The notes beneath the pieces were generated by a model. That model saw only the letters and a list, made by a program, of their open reading frames with translations. It did not search any database and was not told the DNA's origin. This document shows, one piece after another, positions 1 through 12,722 of a DNA stretch of 64,000 bases (position 1 is its first letter; every line of letters starts with the position of its first letter). The position numbers and the translations under genes are program-made. This DNA is from Eunapius fragilis (Eukaryota; Porifera; Demospongiae; Spongillida; Spongillidae). Location: the NCBI GenBank assembly GCA_963681505.1, contig OY811976.1:1205715-1269714 (forward strand), given 5' to 3'.

Positions 1-1439
1 TTATAGTATTTAATGCACTGACAGGGTAGTACAATCTTGCATGTATGATTATCAAAAGTAATACATCATACCTACATGTATTATTAGGACACCAAGACAC
101 ATTTAAATAAAGTGGCCATTACTTCCTCGTTGGTGTCATGTAACAGATACCTCATAGTTGTGAGACTGTGGAGCCAAGAAGGAACATTTAAGAGACCAGC
201 TACAATAGAAACTGCCTGTTGTAGTCGAAGCTCATATTGATCCATCACAGGACAGTTCAATAAGGTCGACGAAAGTTTCACCTCAATGTGCGTCCATTAA
301 GAATGAAAGAATACGGGAACAACTATGAAAGCCTAATTGTATCTGCCTTCATGGCGTCTTGTGAACGTTTGTGCCACTCCTGTCTCTGCTGTGCCAGACT
401 TTGATCATGGCTATTCAGCTCCATAAAAAAAGCATAATGCATTTGAGTGATATCTAGGCTTGACAGCGATGATTAGTGTTTATTAATAAGTTTCCAATCT
501 CTCTCCACAGCATCTCTGAAGTAACCAACTCCTCCAATTTGCTTAGTTTCACTGTCAAGCGTACACTTTTTCTGGAGAACCTTATTTATAGCATACTTCT
601 TTTCGGTCTCATACATATCATTTTATGTACAATAGTGTGTCAAGGAAATCAGTTTTTCTCCCTTGACCTGACAGCCCAAAATGTGATCGTTATGGGGGTA
701 GAGGCATCCATTGAGATGAACATACATGTATGCACATTAGAAATGACTAATTTGAACATCCTCTAGCTATAAACCTACATTATAGTGTCCACTATAACAA
801 GAAAACCACGAACGTTTTGTATTACCTAAACGAATGATTCAACTAGGTCGGTTGTATAAGGCCAGGACTCAATTGCTACTGAAACAATGTTTTCCCCAAG
901 GTTGTCTGGCAGGCGTTAATGGTACTCCAACAGACGTTCTGACAGCGACAGGCGTATACATTCCTTTAACAGAGGTTCTGACAGAGGATCATGTGTGTAT
1001 CACAGAATATGAGGTATTCATTATCATGTTCTTATGGTTGATTGACCACTTGATACAGCTGAGTGATAAAATAAGACCTTCTGCACTTCTCCCACAAAGG
1101 TCCTGACAAGCGTGTAGAAACGTGTATGCCTGTCAGAAGGACTGTAGTTTGTATTGCATCACACAATGGTTTGATCAGGCAACCTAGGGCATAGTGGTCT
1201 GGGCACTACCTAAGGCTACACATAGGTGTACAGCCTGCACCCTACGATGGCTACATCTGCTGGCCTAGGGCATGGTGGTCAGCTCTTGCCTCTCTTAGCT
1301 CCCTCTAACCATTTGGGCATGTGGTCTCACAGGGTGCTCTGACCCCCCCCCCCCCTCCCCCCTGGGGATGTGGTCTCACAAGATGCTCTGCCTGACCCCC
1401 TTGTACGGCATGCAGTTAACAGGGTACATGTACTGGGCT
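1..1439. other. No confident gene; possible minus-strand coding fragments
   Basis: I recognise no gene here. On the minus strand, 84-281 is open for 65 aa and about 300-420 is open for a short glutamine/lysine-rich stretch. They could be exons of an unidentified gene, but I found no convincing splice pair linking them. Around 1310-1400 a short phrase (ATGTGGTCTCACA) occurs twice, separated by a poly(C) run at about 1344-1358. Confidence 0.3.
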
Positions 1440-2236
1440 AGCTCCATCTTAGGTGGTAGCTCCATCTTAGGTGGTAGCTACATCTTAGGTGGTAGCTACA
1501 TCTTAGGTGGTAGCTCCATCTTAGGTGGTAGCTCCATCTTAGGTGGTAGCTACATCTTAGGTGGTAGCTACATCTTAGGTGGTAGCTCCATCTTAGGTGG
1601 TAGCTCCATCTTAGGTGGTAGCTCCATCTTAGGTGGTAGCTCCATCTTAGGTGGTAGCTACATCTTAGGTGGTAGCTACATCTTAGGTGGTAGCTACATC
1701 TTAGGTGGTAGCTCCATCTTAGGTGGTAGCTCCATCTTAGGTGGTAGCTACATCTTAGGTGGTAGCTCCATCTTAAGTGGTAGCTACATCTTAGGTGGTA
1801 GCTACATCTTAGGTGGTAGCTACATCTTAGGTGGTAGCTCCATCTTAGGTGGTAGCTACATCTTAGGTGGTAGCTCCATCTTAGGTGGTAGCTCCATCTT
1901 AGATGGTAGCTCCATCTTAGGTGGTAGCTACATCTTAGGTGGTAGCCCCATCTTAGGTGGTAACTCCATCTTAGGTGGTAGCTCCACCTTAGGTGGTAGC
2001 TCCACCTTAGGTGGTAGCTACATCTTAGGTGGTAGCTACATCTTAGGTGGTAGCTACATCTTAGGTGGTAGCTCCATCTTAGGTGGTAGCTCCATCTTAG
2101 GTGGTAGCTACATCTTAGGTGGTAGCTCCATCTTAGGTGGTAGCTACATCTTAGGTGGTAGCTCCATCTTAGGTGGTAGCTCCATCTTAGATGGTAGCTC
2201 CATCTTAGGTGGTAGCTACATCTTAGGTGGTAGCTC
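1440..2236. repeat. 18-bp minisatellite, about 44 copies
   Basis: Tandem copies of AGCTCCATCTTAGGTGGT, with one common variant base (TCC or TAC) and rare variants (AAGTGG, AGATGG, CCACC). The unit is a multiple of three and has no stop in some frames, so long ORFs exist on both strands (SSILGG/SYILGG repeats on plus, a YHLRCS/YHLRWS repeat on minus). Nothing suggests either is a real protein. A block of variants near 1840-1930 recurs near 2140-2220, a sign of internal duplication. Confidence 0.97.
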
Positions 2237-2980
2237 GCATTTGCTACCCAAGGAATTAATAGTGAATTACTCAAATGTGAGCTCACCAATGACTGATGTC
2301 CAGTAAATAACAAACATGATTCCATTCAGAGCCCAGCACTCCATGTTAATACTGAAGAGACAGAACAGATATTACAAAAAAATAGTCATGAATTTAACAG
2401 ATACCTTAAATACACAATTACATTTTTGGTCTCCATTTATGGGGTGGAGGTAATTGTTTACATGTACATTAGTCTCAACGGTGAATATGGATACACCAAA
2501 CAATAAACGATGTTGGCCTACAAATTAGGCCCAGCTCGAATAATCGGGTCGGTGATTAAAGCACTTACCTTCACTTCAATTATTGATTTCAATACATAAC
2601 CACCACACATATGCACAATATCTTACAAAGGATACGTCTCTAATCTTGCTGCTAGTGTATGTCGGGGTCGACAAAGTTGTGTTTGAAGCACGCTACTTTT
2701 TTTGGGAGGGGCCCAACTAGTCATGCACGATAACTATTGGCCACGTTCATGGTGTGAAAACATGATGCTTCATAAACCAAATACCAGGGCACATACCCAC
2801 TCCCCAATAAGAACTATTCCCCCCCCCCCCCCCCCCCCCCCCCCACACCAGAGATAATATAATATAGCCACACGCGCACACACGCACAGATACACTTACG
2901 CACGGCTGTTCTGGGTAGGCAGTTTGATAACACAGAGATTTTTTGTTGTTCCAAGCCTTTATTTACACAGCATAGAAATA
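2237..2980. other. Non-coding stretch with 26-bp poly(C) tract
   Basis: No gene seen. A run of about 26 C occupies 2819-2844. Directly after it, at 2848, is a copy of CCAGAGATAATAT, the same phrase that starts the inverted repeat of the element beginning at 2981, so this may be a relic of a related element end. Confidence 0.5.
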
Positions 2981-3865
2981 CCAGAGATAATATGTAGAGG
3001 GATTGGCAACGCGTCACGTGAGCCATAGATATTTGCAATTTTATGTGTGCCATCCGACCTGCTGTGAATCACACGTACATCGAAGTGTGAAAGGGGTACG
3101 AAAATTCGCTGGTGTTTTGGAACAAAGATGGATAGGCACGTTTCACTGTAGTACGCAAGCAGGTTATTGTGTATGTGTATTTTAACAAGTTTTTCAGGAT
3201 CGAGAGTTCTCCGCGTCATTTTATTTTTGTCCAAGTTAAGCGAAAATTTCCAATGTTGGGTGCGCTCTTTTTTGTGGGACAGTATCTAGTGAATCGACGG
3301 GTTGTTCTTTCTGAAATCCGTTACCCCAACTTAAAAATGGTTGTATTTTAGCGTGCCATTCTTGTTTTGCCAATAACGCGCTCAGAACCACCCGTATAAC
3401 ATATCGTGTATGCAAATCTTGTGGGACAGTGTAGTCATTGCTATGCAAGCTAGTACTATAAAACCTATACTGGCTTGTAGCACATTCCTTACATTTTAGC
3501 GTCCAAGTATAGTGATGTGCACCACGCGTTTGGTTGACAACCTGCATTTTTCGAAGGGAAGGTCAATTTATTCGCAAAAGAACGGCGAGCGCCCACAGCC
3601 TCGCGAGAATAGTCTGTTTCTTGATCGTTGAGTACTACCACTAGCCTGCTCTATCCAGCTTTTATTACCGTTGACAAGAGTGTGTTGTTCCCTTCTTGAA
3701 TGTGTATAAAAGTTTAGCATGCAACCACTACTGCTTAAAAGTCCAATTGGTTTCAAACGATCCTACTCTACTCCTCACACCCATCTCGAATGTAACCTTA
3801 AAATACCCCCTACACAATCCCATTTGTCATCTGTGGTGAGGGGATGGGATTTATTGTTGCTTGGA

Positions 3866-3897
<32 letters not shown>

Positions 3898-4829
3898 TGG
3901 GACAAAGGGATTCAACAGGAGCAGTTGTGATGTAATGGAATGGGTTCAGGAGCTGGTGCACTGTGAAGGGGGGTCTGGATCGAGTGGAATTTGGATAATG
4001 CATGGCTGCACAAAAGGAAAAACAGTCCTGTGACTCTCATCTTCCCTCCTCCCACTCTTTACTGTAACTATAAATACCGCCAAATTAGCAACCCCCCCCC
4101 CCCCCCCCCGCCCCCCCCCCCAACACCTCCACATGCCCAAACCCCACTTCTTTTACTGGAACAGGCCACTACATGTTAGTAAGGTTCATAGTGCACCAAG
4201 TTATGGTGGCTCTGTATCAATGCAATTAGTGCTGCATGGTTGTGAAGCCTCCAGGATATAAATATGACTTTTGTAACTTGTAAGTTAGCAAGGATTAAGC
4301 TAGTAAACCATATCACACAAAGGTCAATGCCAATCCATTCCTATAGGATTATAGTTGATTGAGGAATAAAGCAAAACTGGTTGTCAGATCAGTGGACTTA
4401 TGCAAGGGCGGACGCAGGGGGGGGGGGGGTCCGGGGGGTCCGGACCCCCCCCCCCCCCCCCTCCGCCTATAACACGTGACGTGTACAGTTAACCTCATTG
4501 CGTGCCTTAATCGTAATATCAGGTGCACATGGCCACAAACAGCTTCAGGCGTCAGACAGTCTGTGTCACGGACCCCCAAAAGCTTCCGCGCTTCGCGCGG
4601 GAGGGGGCACATCCCCCTCCCGCACCCTCCCCCTTATTAGTTATTCATGTCGGAACCCCCCCCCCCCCCTTTTAGAATTCCTGTATCCGCCCCTAACTTA
4701 TGTCTAGCTTTTCATACTCAAAGTGCCTGTACAAGGCTACAGGAAATTTCTATGGATTCACGTGCGAATGGCACGCGTTAATTAGCGTTAAGTGAACTCG
4801 TTGCCAATCCCTCTATATATTATCTCTGG
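2981..4829. mobile_element. Unclassified TIR DNA element, 1.85 kb, 5-bp TSD
   Basis: Near-identical terminal inverted repeats of about 31 bp (CCAGAGATAATATRTAGAGG, continuing GATTGGCAACG) stand at 2981 and, inverted, ending at 4829. They are flanked by a perfect 5-bp direct repeat AAATA (2976-2980 and 4830-4834), which supports a transposition event. The interior has only short ORFs without recognisable domains (for example minus 3236-3547, 103 aa), so it looks non-autonomous. It contains poly(G)/poly(C) runs at about 3883-3897 and 4091-4120 and the nested MITE at 4403-4695. I cannot assign a superfamily. Confidence 0.75.
4403..4695. mobile_element. Poly(C) hAT-type MITE nested in the TIR element
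   Basis: The ends read CAAGGGCGGACGCAGG on the left and, inverted, TAGGGGCGGATACAGG on the right, followed inward by long G/C homopolymers. A 7-bp direct repeat ACTTATG flanks it (4396-4402 and 4696-4702), close to the 8-bp duplication expected for hAT elements. No coding capacity. The copy at 40770-41157 has the same right end (GGGGCGGATACAGGAWTT), so this is a family. Confidence 0.7.
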
Positions 4830-4834
4830 AAATA

Positions 4835-7800
4835 CTTTCCTCTACCAATAATATATAATATGGGTTGTGATTAGGGAAAAGTCGACGCCATGACTCAGCG
4901 CAATATTGAAATTACAATTATGCGTATTCGGTATGCGAGAAAAACATTACACAACCAATTATTTTCAACCTGTTCCAGGGTTGTTAACAACCTGTTCCGA
5001 CCCTAATTATCAGGGTTGTTTTGACCCTGGCGGGCAATACCCTGGACCAGGGAAGAATTGATCGGGCCCGAACCAACCTGAATCACCCCTGTACCAGGAC
5101 TGGTATGGCCATTCAAAACGTGGTCTCTATGCTATAGCATAAAATTTATGTGCAACTGAGAGTTTGTGTCATGTATGTGTGCATGAGTGTTTGAAAGTTT
5201 GAGTATGCATGTGCATGTACCTAAGTTTAATCTGGGGCATCTCATTGTTGCAAGTTCTCTACATGTATATCCCCACATTCCTGCTGCTTGCCCTCATGGT
5301 TGCATCTCCATGTGTCTGGATCTTCTGAGCAGAAAACAACATTGTAATGTTTAACACCCAAGGTCCTCCACATTGTGACATCACCTCACTATTACATCAC
5401 CCTCATCACTGAGACATCACCCTCCAATCTTCTTACTCCTCCTCCCTAGGTCCCTGATACTATTCCTCCTTTCCCATCCCCTCCTCCCCCTCCTCCTCCT
5501 CCCACTCCTCCTCCTCCCACTCCTCCTCCTCCTTCCTCACTATATTGCAATCACAATACAATAAGATTTCAATATCTTCTAAACAAGCTTTTGGTCAGCT
5601 CTGTGGGCTATTACTACACTCAAATTTGATGGCTCTTCACAATATACTCACACCGACCCTTTGCACTCTCACACAAACACACCATTTTGATCACTGGATG
5701 CAGAACTCGGTGTCATTCGCTTGGCATTTCTGACCACTCCCATATGCTCCTCCCCTGCAGAGAACATGTGATGGGATGTGCCCATGGGGTAGACCACACC
5801 CCCACACCTGTTCCCTCTTTATACATGCTGCTCCAAGGACCCTGCCATCGTGTGCGACACTAACATGACAATCAGTTATCTTTTATGCCCTTTGCTATAG
5901 TTTCTCCTGTCTAGATGACCGTGCAGCAGGTAATGGGACTAATTGATTAAGAAATTAATTGAAAACAATACGATTACCCAACCGTCTACCCACTGGGAGT
6001 TTACTCTAGGGATGCATTTAGCTAACAATGTATTACTAGTGGTTGTAGTACAGCATTAAATAGAACCTTTCTGTTTGGCATAGTGCACAGCTGATAGTGC
6101 AGTATACACACGCTCATGTTGAGCTAGGTTCCTGCCCTCTGCAGTATTGGAACCTATGGGAGTAGGTTCCATATAGGAATTCTGCAGTATGATGAATGTC
6201 ATTTTTTAAAACATCATAGGTAAAGGGTGAATTGAGCAGTATATGTAGTTTAATGGGCACACACATACACACACACATGGGAGCATAGTGTATGCGGTCA
6301 TGTCTTATGAGTACATGTGGCATTTTTGAATATAGCATTGTGAAGAACATGAGGTGTACCAAAGATGGGAGAATCGAGTCCATGGGATTGATCATATCCC
6401 CTATCTCCATGTCATCTCATACTGCCTGGAGGGCATTTCTCTGTCCTTCACATTGCTTGAGGCAGCGCTCAGTTCCTCAACCCCTTCTAGGTTATGCAGC
6501 CAGACTTCTGCTGGACCAGCTCTCCCTTCTAAGCTGTGCTGACATCCTCTCTGTGCATCCTCCTCAGTGAATGTGAACACACTATTGTGGAGGGATGAAC
6601 ATGCCAAGTGTGTGTGGTGCTAATTATAATGTGTTGCATGTGTTAAGCATGGTGTTTGTGTGTGCGTGTGTGACAATTTGTGAGAATGTGATGGGATGTA
6701 GATGGTGCAAGTATGATTGTATATGAAACATAACAGCGCCACTGAATTTGATTTGTGGATCCATGAAACATGTACTCATGCAGTGAATGTATGTGGGTGT
6801 GGGATGGTGAGTGTGTGTGCTGGGTAACCTTAATTTACTCCTGCTCCTGGCATTTCTACTGTCATCAACTTTGTTCTGCTTACCAGGTATGGCAAAATTT
6901 TGCTATGTGAGCAACCGACAGTACTTGCTCCCTTTTCCAAAGTAGCTAGGTTTGGGATTTGGATGAATACTGACTTTACTAACCTCACCCTGACTGCAAA
7001 AGTGTTGTGCCCAGTTGGATGCTATAATCACTTTCCCATTTTCTCAGAGTTCAGAGTCCTAAACCGAATGGAAAGTACAAACACATGATTTAGTGAAAGA
7101 CAACACATGTCAGTTCTGACTGTAACCCCACTTTTTAATGAACCAGTTTTAATTTGATGGGTTATCATCTCACTGCGTATTTAAAATTCCATTTTTTCCA
7201 TGCATTATTTGGATGGGTGATATATCATGCACACCTTTGTTGCATACATGTGCCTGCCTCGTAGATCATCCATGAGTGCGCTCAGTGCCCAGTTTTCACA
7301 AAAATAAATTAAGTTAAGGTCACGGAGGACAGTTATTGGCGAGGTGCTTTTCTCGGATCTGTACCTCCACCACTGTTCTACAATGATTTATAAGTAGGTT
7401 ATAACTCTAATTAGACAGCTATGCACAATTTGCACATTCTGATAATTGCAGGTACATATATCAAAACACAGTAGAAATTCTATAATTAAGAGAAGATTCC
7501 CCCCCCCCCCCCCCCCCTGCTGGCACCTATAAAATTCTAATGTGTAGTATTTCGTATCAGCCCGGCAGAGCTTTTATTCGTACACCATATGTGATTATAT
7601 GTTGAACTTCTGCATGAGTCCTTGGTGCTGTAAACATTCTATTGTAACGGGTTACTGCCTGGTTATAATAATGGTTTGGATCCTTTATGTCACCACACCT
7701 TAACATGCAAGTACAGGGAGATGTCACATTAGAGCCAGGGATTTCCTGTTAGAATCTTGCCAATGGACTAGCCTGGGTCCTCATGTTGAAGCAGAAAGTG

Positions 7801-10800
7801 GTCTGGGGTTTGAAGGGCCTTTTCTCCTTGTGGTTAGCACGCACACCCTTTAAAAGTAATACCCCACACAAGAAAATAAGAGGTACAATGATTCACCATT
7901 GCATGTGATTTCTTGTTTTGAAGGGCTTTTAAAAAAACAAATGTAGTATCACACGGCGCAGCTGGTATGAAAATCGTGAAAGCATCATTGTACAAAGCCA
8001 TAGTCAGGGGTGGGGTGGGGGGTTGAACAACACCCATCACCCCCCCCCCACACACACACACATACACAACTTAAAGAAAAAATGTTATTGTTCAAACCTG
8101 ATTTGATAAACAGATTATAATACAAACACTATATATGACCATTCATGGGAAGATATATAAAAGCACTTCATTCATTGTACACATATGCCTTAAAAACCTG
8201 ATTTGTGAAAATTGCAATGGAATTGGCGTGAAAAATATTGTGTTACAAGTTGAATTCATTACCATGGTGTTTGGTATTGTTGTCTGCCTTTTAATACCTA
8301 TCTGGTATGCATTGTAAGTGGTGTATTAGAAAATTATTTATATCAAAGCATTCATTACCTGGTTGACTATATTGCACCATAATGCTGAGTGTTCCACATC
8401 AGCGAAAAATAATTATTATTTATAAAAACATTCTGTACTTTTCATATAATACTAATCACTTTCAGAAAAAAAGTATCATGCAATTAAATCACAGGTGAAT
8501 TGATAAAAGTTAATTAACATTAATACTGACAGCAAGTTAATTTTTGGAAACCTAAACTGATGGGAATCTTGAAATTAAAGAAAGAACTTTTTTCCCACTG
8601 TGGGGTTGATCAAAAGCACTTCATATATTTGATCTGGGCAGGAGGAGGTTGATAATAATCTGCATGGCCATGGAGGAGGAGTGGCAGAATATTTATGTTT
8701 AACTAACATTACGTAGTAGGAATGTGGTTTCAACAATATAATCTGAAGTCATGAGCATGAGTGACTTTAAATTGACCAAAAATGAGACTAATCCTATATT
8801 TAGTACATGTGAATGTACAAAAGAAGTGCTACGCTAGCTTATAATACTGAGCCAGTACTTTTGGACCACATTAATTGTCCATAATACTTCAGCAGACAAC
8901 TCTTTATTTCCAGAAGCAAATTGTCGTATTCTCAGGGTGTTTTATAAGGAAGTTCTGACTCCCCCCTGAATGAACTTTGCTCGTGAAAATTTCTGAGGGA
9001 GCCTAACGTCTAATTTTACCTGTATAGCCAAGTATAACATCATGCATCTTAACTCTGATCAACCTAAGTATTGGCCCTTTCTTTGGGTCTGGATTAAGAG
9101 ATACAGTACACACAGGAGTTTAGTGTTGAAATTAACATTAGCATGATAGGTTATTGCAACTATTTTATATAGGTAAGTGGGATACTGTGGAAAAAGTATT
9201 GTTTTCTGTATCACGGTTATGGTTGTATGTTCTCTCCAATTAAAATGAAGGTAGGTCTTTGGGTTTTATATACTACTATGCAAGCTGGAAATGACTTCAC
9301 TGAGTCCCCATCATGCATCAGTTACCACCCCCCCCCCCCCCCCCCCCCCCCCAAAATAAATAAATATCCTTGTCTTGATCTACCATTGGCGAGTGTGTAT
9401 TTTTTGAAGTGGGTCCCTGAAAACATCAAGTCCATGCAACTTGAATAGGTTGATGTCTCTCGCACAGTCCTCCACACAGTACAGGAGCTAGCTACAGGTG
9501 CAGACAGTATGATGGAGTATGCTTTCATGTACAACTGAGTCCTACATGAATGACCTGAAGAAAGATGCATTGATGGATTCATGGAAATGAGAGACTTAAC
9601 TGAGACCTTTCAATTGCTAATCCAACTCCAGACACACCAGGCAGTGTTTGCATTCCATCAAATAAGATGAAAAACAATAAGGACATAAAGACGTATTAAA
9701 ACAAGCATTTTCACAGACTAGGTACGGATATACAAAAACAATCACACCAAAAAAAATAACCTATGCAAAAGTGTTCCTCGACTGAACAATGTCCAGATTA
9801 ATGGTGTGACGTGATTGTGAAGGGTAAAAAAATCAAAAATATTGCAGGCTAACTCCCCGGGCCCAGATTAACCGTAGGACTGACTAGGCTAAAATCTGGG
9901 GCTAAGCTACAGTCTATAGTCTATGGCCCCTGGCATTAGGTGGGCCCCTCATGGCCAGCAATACTATGCCAGATGATGCAATAACTGATTTAACGGTTCT
10001 AACTCAATTTATGCAGTAGAATCTTTATTTAAAATAAGATCATTCAAATGCATTGGTGGGTGGAGATGGGGCCTCATGCATATATGTTTTTAGTCTAGTG
10101 CCCAAGTATCTTAATTGGGCACTGACTATCCCAATTAATTGCTAGCTACAAATGCTATAACTATACTGTGACTTTTTCAAGAAGTTTTTGGGGCCGCCCT
10201 TCATCCCCTTAGCTGGACTGTTAACAAAAGCACTGTATCTGCCCTTGCAGTGTATATCTTTAGAGCCAATCTTTCGCTGTCTCAGCATAGATTATATAAT
10301 CCATGGAGTCAGTCAGGTACATGCATTGTCTCACTGTCTTTTGTTTTGGTCCATGCATGCATAGTTTCCATATAAACCTATCGCTGAACTAACAATGGCA
10401 GTGGGGGCAATTGAACTCCCATCTATCTCAGAGGACCCGAGCTTCCCTCCCACCTCACCTTTATTACATAAAGGGGGAGGGGAGTGCTACACAAAACTGG
10501 CCCCCCACTCCCAGCCAATAGATACGCCGTATTACAACCCCCCCCCCCCCCTCCCCCACCACCCCCCCCCCCCCCCAACACGTAAGATAACTGATATACT
10601 TCTACCAGTTTACTATACAGCAAGATGAACCTCACCTTGACAAGGTCCATTGCTCGAGCTATCAGAGTTAGGGGTTTTGGTGTGTGACCTTTAGCATGAA
10701 CATAAATACGTGCATCCTTTGTGTTCATAATTGTAAATGTATAATTACATTGCGTGGGTGTCACAACACAATAAAAATCATGCATAATTCCTGGGTACGA

Positions 10801-12722
10801 AATTCTGTTAAGTTGAGCAGTAAGCACAATGTAACTATGACACTGCCTGAGTGCCAAATAATACTGTAACCACAAAATCGATCACCTCAAATTCATCATC
10901 ACAATGGGGTTGCCTCTCAAAAAGAACTACAAATACATGGATGTTCATCAAATAGAATAATACACAGACGTACCATTATTAGTATCTCTTTGTTATGACC
11001 TGTAGCGGGAGTGTCCAGTTAAGGCCTCCCATGCAGTTACTGGTAACCTATATTAGCAGCATGTTGTCATATTTAACTGTGTTTGTTAATATAGGTCTAT
11101 TTCATTTTTACTTTTCAATCAGAAGCCTCTTTTTACACCACTATCACCTTTGATTCAACCTTCTCATATAGAGAATTTTTATCACTTGTGTACTTATAAC
11201 TTTACAGGGAATACACAAGTAACCCACCATCGCAAGGATATATACTACTAAAGTTCGAGTTTATTACACTATGAGATGATGGCGCTTTAATGGTATAAGT
11301 GTTTAGTTTTAGCCTGCTATGTATATGCATGCATGCACAAACTAACGTTCCAATCTGCTTTGTTGCTATTCAGAATGAACACTGCTCTTAATCTAGAGTG
11401 CCTCATTGAAGAATAAAAAAAGTATCTGAGTGAGCATGGTGCTCGTATAATAAGAAATGGGTTAGTTTTTGACAACCCAAATGAAACACCTACATGTACT
11501 AATACAGATCAGTTGCCCATATGATAGTATGTAGTTTTTGGAGCAGCTGGTGGAATAGGTTGGCTCTGTGGTGTATGATACTCCTCTCTCTTTATCAACA
11601 ACTGGGCTGGAGAGAGAGACTTCGAATTCATTGGTGGAGTGTCTGGCATTCCTGTAGTGAATTAGGAATCTAGCTATCCTATGTGATAGGGACATGGCCT
11701 CCTTATGCAAGTTTTGGTATGGCTCACTTAGGACTTGGCCACACCCTCTTATCTATGATGTCATATTATATTGTCAACTTTTACAATTAGTGCCCCCCCT
11801 CCCTTTCTGGCCCCTCATCCTCATTAAAGAGGACATGAGGAGAAGCTAACTGCAGTGTTCCATGGTGACCACACCCACCTGCTCTCAATGTCTGTGCATA
11901 ATATTGAAGAATCATAGAACTAAATTAATAATATGATATAGGCATGGCAATGCTCTGCAGGGTAATTTCATTGGCTGCATGGTTTGAATTCCAAGCAAAT
12001 GGAATGCTTAAGCTCTGGATGGATGGTTTGCTATGTTGGAGCAGGACAGCCACATAAACAAAACAAAGTGGTGCTATATTGACATATTTGGTTTTGCCTG
12101 ATGGTCGCACCAGACCCCTCCCTCCCACACACACACTGTGTTAGTTTTGTAGATTTGCTTTCAAAGTAATCAGTGATATGTAATAGTTAGAGCTGTGATA
12201 TGCATTGCCTAACTAACACTATTCCAGCTCTTTCTCTGTTAGAGCCACCACTCCTAAATGGTACTGTGCACAGAGAGTCCTTGGTCAGCACATGTTTGCA
12301 ATCCATAAAACTGGACAACCTTGCTTGTATAGTACCTTCATTTGACCTTCAGCAGCAGTCAGCTAGTTGCCACTGACACACCCATGCAGCAATTGTTGCA
12401 TACGAAATCCATCCCCTGTGATGTATACTATGTCATTGTGTGTTATAGATTAATTCAACTCATGTCGTGGGGAAAGAAAAAAACGGCTGTTCTAGTGCAT
12501 GTATTTTGGTTCTTCTGCCCGATGGTTATCATAGGAAAATATGTCTAATCTCCAGGGATTGTTACCTGTATACGGCTAGTCTTTGGAATCAAACGTCACA
12601 TGGGCTAGCTTGTGTATACGTAGCGGGCATTTTTTACGATTCTAACCTACAGAGGTGACGGCCTGAAATAAGGTTTGTCTTAATCAATAGAATTAATGGC
12701 ATGATTTATAAATTAAAAAACC
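4835..12722. other. Long intergenic region, no gene recognised
   Basis: Only short, unconvincing ORFs. Contents seen: GTT/CCAGGG-rich inverted motifs at about 4970-5105, TCC/CCT-rich tracts at 5460-5545, and poly(C) tracts at about 7500-7517, 9329-9352 and 10540-10577. A stretch at 11131-11200 resembles 18004-18070 (TTTTACACCAC, GATTC, AGAGAAT in the same order), probably two copies of an interspersed repeat. Confidence 0.4.

Noticed and set aside
1181-1290. Possible tRNA-derived SINE (GGGCATAGTGGTCTGGGCAC)
   Set aside because: The A-box-like phrase is suggestive, but there is no convincing B box, poly(A)-type tail or flanking repeat.
6114-6610. Overlapping ORFs on both strands at 6.1-6.6 kb
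   Set aside because: Each is under 100 codons, with no domain or splice partner. Probably chance.
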